From positions 35,866,339 through 35,930,338 of the forward strand of contig NC_133770.1 in the NCBI RefSeq assembly GCF_003597395.2: a DNA stretch of 64,000 bases. Direction: 5' to 3'. The stretch comes from Chelonoidis abingdonii (lineage: Eukaryota > Chordata > Testudines > Testudinidae). This document shows positions 58,410 to 64,000 of this stretch, in pieces. Both the position numbers and the translations under genes were made by a program. The notes under the pieces were generated by a model, which was not told the origin of the DNA, ran no database searches, and saw only the letters and a list, made by a program, of their open reading frames with translations. Numbering within the stretch: the stretch's first letter is position 1; every line of letters starts with the position of its first letter.

Positions 58410-59990
58410 AAGAGTTAATTTAATTGATGATTTAGTTACCTATGGATGAAATCTTTAAGATAGATGCTGCATGTAAGCCTCACTATTCCTTTGCTATATA
58501 TGACAAGCAAATATAGGGATATTGAACTCTTACTAGGAAATAAATCTTTATTCAGCCTGAGGAAGATACATGGCATGACAAATTTGAGCCCACAGAGTTA
58601 GTTTCTCAAAGATATTAACAACTGAAAACAGGGTCTTATAATGGGAAGTATCAGGCAACTTTCACTATATTCAGTGCTACCAGATACATCTATAATATAG
58701 TGACCTTTCTGTAATATATCTACTGTATAAAACTTCATCCTAATTTTATTCCATGAATCAATCAAGATTGTGGTTTTCCTAATATATAAGATATGGCCAA
58801 ATATTTTCTTTCTTTGTGAACAAAGATTACTCACAGCAATGAATATGATCAGATACTACAATGATGGATGTAGTATTAAGCCTCGACAGACTCCAGCTAT
58901 ATAAGCAAAAGGAATTTTTAGGAGTGTGAAAGTTTCAGTCTATCCAGGTAGAGTGCAGACAATTCCATTATTTTACTAAAAGAAATGGTAGGTGTATTCT
59001 AATTTCTTTTGCTATTTTGAGAAAAAGAAAAAAATGTAAAGCTAGTAGCGACTTCCAATGTAATAATTAGAATAATTTTAATTTCATGTTACAAGGATTT
59101 TTCTGACATAAGATAGTTTTGTATTTCACTGGGTGCCAAAGTTTGTTTTTAAAAAATCCATCCCTTAACTAACTTACAAACAGAAAAGGAACACAATATC
59201 CATAAAAATATATTGTATGAGCTTGATGGTTATGAGCAGATAAATCTAAACATTCAAAACTGAAGCTCCTATCTAATAGCTGAACCCAACAGGAGGGGTG
59301 TCACTAATTTATGCATGCACTATTGATTGTGCCTACATATCACAGAGGAGGTCCTAATTTGCATTAGCTGCCCTTACAACCAAGACATTTTCCCCACGGA
59401 GTGTATTCTTTTCTCAGTACAGGTAACTCCCATTAATGTTAATTAAGGGATAATCTCTATTACATTTTGCTACAGAAAGCAATAAATGGTTGCTGAGATT
59501 GATTAATATCTGAACCAAAGCTGAGAGATGTAATCAATCTCAGACACAAAAGAGATTATTCTTGATTTATAACAAAAAGTAACACGAAAAATTAAAATAA
59601 GTATAAAAAACTCTTGCTTCTGAATAGCAAATTTTCTGCCTTTGAAATCTGTTGGATTGTATCAAATGGCCTGAATATTTTTTTTAAATGTTCCCAGCGG
59701 CAAATCCCCGCCAGTCTCTCAATCAGGGCTTTGTACCTACATCATCTGCAGATTCCTCAGTTTGGACAAGGGGTCGGGCAGTGTCAATAAGGATGTCAGT
59801 GGTAATTTGAGAAGGGATGATGTTGTATTTTTCCTGAACTGTCTGGTTGAAATTATTTTTTAGTTTAGTAGGAGTGATCCAGATCCACAAATGAGAGGAG
59901 ACTATGCACCTGATCCCATACCTGTTGTCTTCAGTGGGAGTTGAGGAGACTCTGTGGCCCACAAAAGTGAACCTTATAGGCTCATTGTGA
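58410..59990. other. Intergenic, nothing recognised
   Basis: AT-rich DNA between two elements. Open frame 59723-60043 (-) overlaps the next element and has no domain. Confidence 0.5.
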
Positions 59991-59995
59991 TGGAT

Positions 59996-60791
59996 TCCCC
60001 CCAGGGTGCTGGAACTGGGGTACCACTGACCCCCCCAACCCACCAGCCTGGGCTCCCTTTACCTTGCACTGCTGTGTCCAGCCTGCATTTTCATCAGCAC
60101 ACATACAGGTAGGGACACACTCAGCTGCAGTTACATGCAGACACTGTGATCAGTTCTGCCTGGGAAGGCTCCAGCTAGGGAACTTCCCAGCTATCGGGCA
60201 CAGCTCCCCCCGCTCTGGAGTGTAAACCCGAAATTATACCATCTTGTACTGCACAGGGAAATGTGTAGCATAAGCTCATGAAATTCATCCCTTTCCTCAA
60301 TGCGGAGAAGAATATACAATAGTTTTCCCACACATACTGGTTTTAGATAAAGCAAAAACAAGTTTATTAACTACAAAAGGTACATTTTAAGTGATTATAA
60401 GGGATAGCAAACAGATCAAAGCAGACTACCTAGCAAATAAACAAAACACACAAACTGATCTTAACATACTAAAGAGATTGGATATGAATAGCAGATCCTC
60501 ACCCTGAGTCATGATACAAGCAGGCTGCAAATTCTTAAGGGTCAAGCTGCAGTGGCTTACAGCTTAGAAACTTCACGTGCTCCATTCACAGGCTAAAAAT
60601 CCCTCTAGCCTGGGTCCAGCACTTCTCTCTGTTCAGTCTTTGTTCCTCATATGTTTCCAGGAGTCTCCTTGGGTGGGGAGTCAGTGAAGAACACATCACA
60701 GCGGTGCAGTGTAAAGGGAGTCTGGCTGGTAGGTCAGAGGAGCTCAGTGGTACCCAAGTTCCATGTGGCACCCCAGGGGGAACCCATCACA
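59996..60791. mobile_element. LTR-derived element with inverted ends
   Basis: Begins TGTGATGGATTCCCCC and ends GGGGGAACCCATCACA, flanked by a perfect 5-bp duplication ctcat (59991-59995, 60792-60796). The left 700 bp is related to the plus-strand left part of the LTR at 38650 (shared caagcaggctgcaaattctt, ctagcctgggtccagcactt). The last 100 bp is an inverted copy of the first 100 bp. Confidence 0.85.
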
Positions 60792-60799
60792 CTCATGCC

Positions 60800-61780
60800 T
60801 GTTCCAATTGCAGTCAATTGGAGATTTGCTGTTTCAATGAGAGTAGGCACAGGGCCTATATACCTAATGCATTTTTGGTTAATGAACAAATACTACAGTG
60901 TGAAATATTACACTGACTTACTATGTCATCTCAATATTGTGCCAAGAATTATTATTAACCCTGCAGAATTACTGTTGAATATGTAACTTTTACTGGGAAA
61001 AATACCACACTACTTTTGCAGTAATTTAATGTTATTTATTTTTTCTTTTCTGTTTTATGATGGAAAGCTGCAATTCAATATACTATATATTTAAACACAA
61101 AAGTGGCACATCAATTATTCAGTACAGAATTACAAGTGCTTTAAGATTGTTAGAAAATTCTGTGCTGCCAACCCCCTTCACACACACACACACACACACA
61201 CACCCCAACCCAATGATCTTTTAAGCAGAAAAAATATAAAAAGTGATGTGCTATTCAAGTTTACAGTTTCTCATATACAATTAAAATATCTCTACCTTTA
61301 ACACATTCCTTAAAAATTGTACATTATTTTAAAGGACCTTTGCAGGTTGCTTCATCTCTTGTTTCTCAGCACATACCTGAATATATATTTATTTATCTTT
61401 AAACAAAACTGTTTCTTACTCAAAGCTGTATGAAGATCAAGTTTCTGAAACACTGATTGTTGAAAACACTGATATTTAGTGGGAGGGGAAAACTTGGAAA
61501 GAAGTCATGGAGAGAGAGAACTGGGGTGAAGGTGGAGAGCAAACTGGACTTGAGCTGGCAATGTATATGGCAGCAAATGTGGCCATATCAGTTTTGAGCT
61601 GCAAATGCATCACATCGTATAATATGTTTATTTAATTCTGACAGCTTCTGTGGTGCTGTACCAAACATGAAAGAACAGACAAGGAACTTATAATTAATGA
61701 CCCTGCTTGATTCTATAAGTATGTCTCATAAGGTTGTATAGATTAGTCAATGCTTATTCCTGGGAGTCGGATTTATTCTC
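60800..61780. other. Intergenic, nothing else recognised
   Basis: AT-rich; only the (CA)n tract stands out. Confidence 0.5.
61176..61203. repeat. (CA)n microsatellite
   Basis: About 13 CA units after a C-rich start. Confidence 0.93.
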
Positions 61781-61783
61781 TTA

Positions 61784-63120
61784 AGGCATGTCTACACTAC
61801 GGGATTATTACTATTTTACAGAAACCGATTTTTGGAAACAGATTGTATAAAGTCGAGTGCACGAGGCCACACTAAGCACACTAATTCGGCGGCGTGTGTC
61901 CATGTACTGAGGGTAACGTCGACTTCTGGAGCGTTGCACTGTGGGTAGCTATCCCATAGTTCCCGCAGTCTCCCCCGCCCATTGGAATTCTGGGTTGAGA
62001 TCCCAATGCCTGATGGGGCCAAAAATTTGTTGCGGGTGGTTATGGGTAAATATCGTCAGTCAATCCTCTGTGAAAGCAACAGCAGACAATCATTTTGCGC
62101 CCTTTTCCCTGGATTGCTTGGGCAGACACCATAGCATGGCAACCATGGAGCCCGTTCAGCCTTTTTTCACTGTCACCATATGTCTACTGGATGTTGCTAA
62201 CAGATGCGGTACTGCAGTGCTACACAGCAGCATCCTTTTGCCTTTGCAAGTTAGCAAAGAAGGTTACCAACTCTACTGTACTGTCTGCTGCTTTGCAAGT
62301 TGACAAAGACGGTTACCAGTCATACTGTACCATCTGCTGCTGTCATGGGTCCCGATTCCGGGGAAATCGGCTGAATCGGTCCTAAAGCGGCCTGGTTAGT
62401 GTGGCCGCAATTTGACGGTATGGCCTCCGGTGAGCTATCCCACAGTGCACCATTGTGACCGGCTCTGGACAGCAATCTGAACTCATGCGCTGGCCAGGTA
62501 GACAGGAAAAGCCCCACAAACTTTTGAATTTAATTTTCCTGTTTGCCCAGCGTGGAGAGCTGATCAGCACAGGTGACCATGCATCCCAGATCAAACGAGC
62601 TCCACAGATGGACCATACGGAGATACTGAATCTGATTCTGATGGGAGATGAATCTGTTCTATCAGAACTCTGTTCCAATAGACAAATGCCAAAACATTTG
62701 AAACAATCTCCAAGGCTATGATGGACAGAGCCACAACAGGGATTCAACACAGTGATGCGTGAAACTTAAGAACTGAGACAACATACCAGAAAGCCAAAGA
62801 ATCAAATGGATGCTCACAGAGGGAGGGGCGACTGATGACTGTAGCTATCCGCAGTTCCGGCACCCTCCGAAACCATTTGAATTCGGGCTGAGCTCCCAAA
62901 GCCTGAGGGTCAAAAACATTGTCACGGTGGTGTCAGCGTGTATGTCATCAGCACCCCTCCCTCCCTCCTGTGAAAGCAAAGGGGAAAAAATCATTTCTCG
63001 CCTTTTTTCAATGTCACCATCATGTCACTGGAGATGCTGGCAGAGACGCAGTGCTGCAGCGCTACACAGCAGCATACCCCTTCCTTCCTTCCATTGCTGA
63101 TCAGCAGATGGTACAAATAG
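61784..63120. mobile_element. Harbinger deletion derivative
   Basis: Left end gcatgtctacactacggg is the inverse of the right end at 58409. 61890-62110 mirrors 58040-58290 in inverse. 62390-62800 then repeats the left part of the full element in direct orientation (gtggccgcaatttgacggta, aggtagacaggaaaagcccc, the Myb-gene start). At about 62815 it jumps to gggaggggcgactgatgac, again end-proximal sequence. The transposase interior is absent. Confidence 0.8.
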
Positions 63121-63150
63121 GACTGGTATCCATCATATGTCTCGTAAAAT

Positions 63151-64000
63151 GCTCCTGGCGGCCTCGGTGAGGTCTGCCGGGGGTGCCTGGCAAAAATGGG
63201 AATGACTCCAGGTTCATTCTCTTCTTTAAGTTTTGCTCTAATGGAGATTCAGTCCTGCTGGGAATACATGCCAGCTGGAGGCTTCTGCCTTAGCCTGCTC
63301 TCCCCCAGTCTCAGCAGCACGGCGCGGTCGCGCCTACCCCTGCTACCAGGGATCACAATCAGATACTTAGACCTCTACACTTTGCTGCAAATAAAAAATT
63401 AAAGCTGCCATTTAGAACTGTCCCGCAACATACATATCCTGGGACATTTTGTATTTTACCAGGGTCAACCGAAGTCCCACACACAAATGGAGATTCAGTC
63501 CTGCCTGTGCTTCTGTCCTACGTGCTTGCCACAGATTCCCATTTTCAGCTAAGGCTGAGTAAGTGCAGAATGGTGGTTCACTCTACTATTGCTGTAAGCC
63601 AACAGCTAGCCCTCCCCTCCCACCCTTTGACTCTCTGCTTGCAGAGGCATAAAGTCAATGTTGTTTTCTTATCATGCATTCTTTATTACTTCATCACACA
63701 AATTGAGGGAGATAACTGCCATGGTAAGCCAGCAGGGGTAGGGGAGGAAAGAAGCAATGGGTGGGGTTGTTGCAGGGCATGAATGGCATGCAGCTCAGTC
63801 ATTTCTGCAGGATGTCTGGTTCTCTGACACTGGATGTGGCCATTTGCACCTCTCTGGTCCTTTAGTAGGCTTGCCTGATATTCTAGGCAAAGACTGACTT
63901 TCCATTAGACAAAACTTAAAGAAGAGAATGAACCTAGGGAGAGTCATTCCCATTTTTTGTCCATCGCCCCCAACTGACCTTACCGAGGCCAGCCAGGAGA
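63151..64000. repeat. Inverted-arm unit, Harbinger-associated
   Basis: Arms 63151-63243 and about 63898-64000 are inverted copies (aatgggaatgact, ttcattctcttctttaagtt against aacttaaagaagagaatgaa, agtcattcccatt). The space between (about 650 bp) has no coding potential. The right arm is cut by the window edge. Confidence 0.75.

Noticed and set aside
1..64000. CRISPR array, bacterial operon or phage content
   Set aside because: No regularly spaced repeats, no ribosome-binding-site-led gene clusters. Split genes, microsatellites and CR1 indicate a vertebrate genome.

Overview
This is nuclear DNA from an amniote, most likely a turtle. It holds one recognisable host gene and is otherwise intron and intergenic DNA dominated by transposable elements. 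The turtle inference rests on the repeats: sauropsid CR1 ends, repeats that I recognise as abundant in turtle genomes (palindromic Penelope-like tails, a two-gene PIF/Harbinger element, GC-rich non-autonomous hAT elements), and a DIRS-type tyrosine recombinase. No database search was possible, so family names come from recognition of motifs.

Host gene. Six coding exons of ACBD5 (peroxisomal acyl-CoA-binding, ER-peroxisome tether) lie on the minus strand: exon 1 32211-32286 (ATG), exon 2 30450-30570, exon 3 27830-27902, exon 4 19859-19970, exon 5 2919-3056, exon 6 1869-2078. All splice phases agree and give 243 continuous codons, covering the acyl-CoA-binding domain and the acidic linker. The rest of the gene (expected FFAT motif, coiled coil and membrane anchor) must lie beyond the left edge. 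A CpG-rich promoter region (about 32000-33180) contains a 45-bp minisatellite and a ZNF143-type motif. No gene is seen to the right of it.

Repeats by region. 1-1270 is a decayed DIRS-like element. 6093-6551 is a SINE with a 5S rRNA head. 7011-7741 is a hAT element with a perfect 8-bp target duplication. 10779-11751 is a solo LTR. 13570-17900 is a decayed Ty3/gypsy element (Mag-like, order PR-RT-RH-INT), interrupted by an inverted second copy of that same LTR (14562-15491), which contains the assembly gap. 20863-22215 is another solo LTR, split by a perfect foldback element. 23527-27419 is mostly hAT and mariner-like DNA. 36783-44025 is a Gmr1-like Ty3/gypsy element: SCAN-like gag and integrase ahead of reverse transcriptase, broken by two insertions. 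45707-46390 is CR1. 50741-50968 is a palindromic element with two hammerhead-like motifs. 51786-52569 is a solo LTR. 54126-58409 is a near-complete but decayed PIF/Harbinger element (Myb-like gene plus divergent transposase). 59996-60791 is an LTR-derived element with inverted ends. 61784 to the window end holds Harbinger deletion derivatives.

No intact transposon gene was found; every element reading frame is broken. The only functional protein-coding content I can support is ACBD5.
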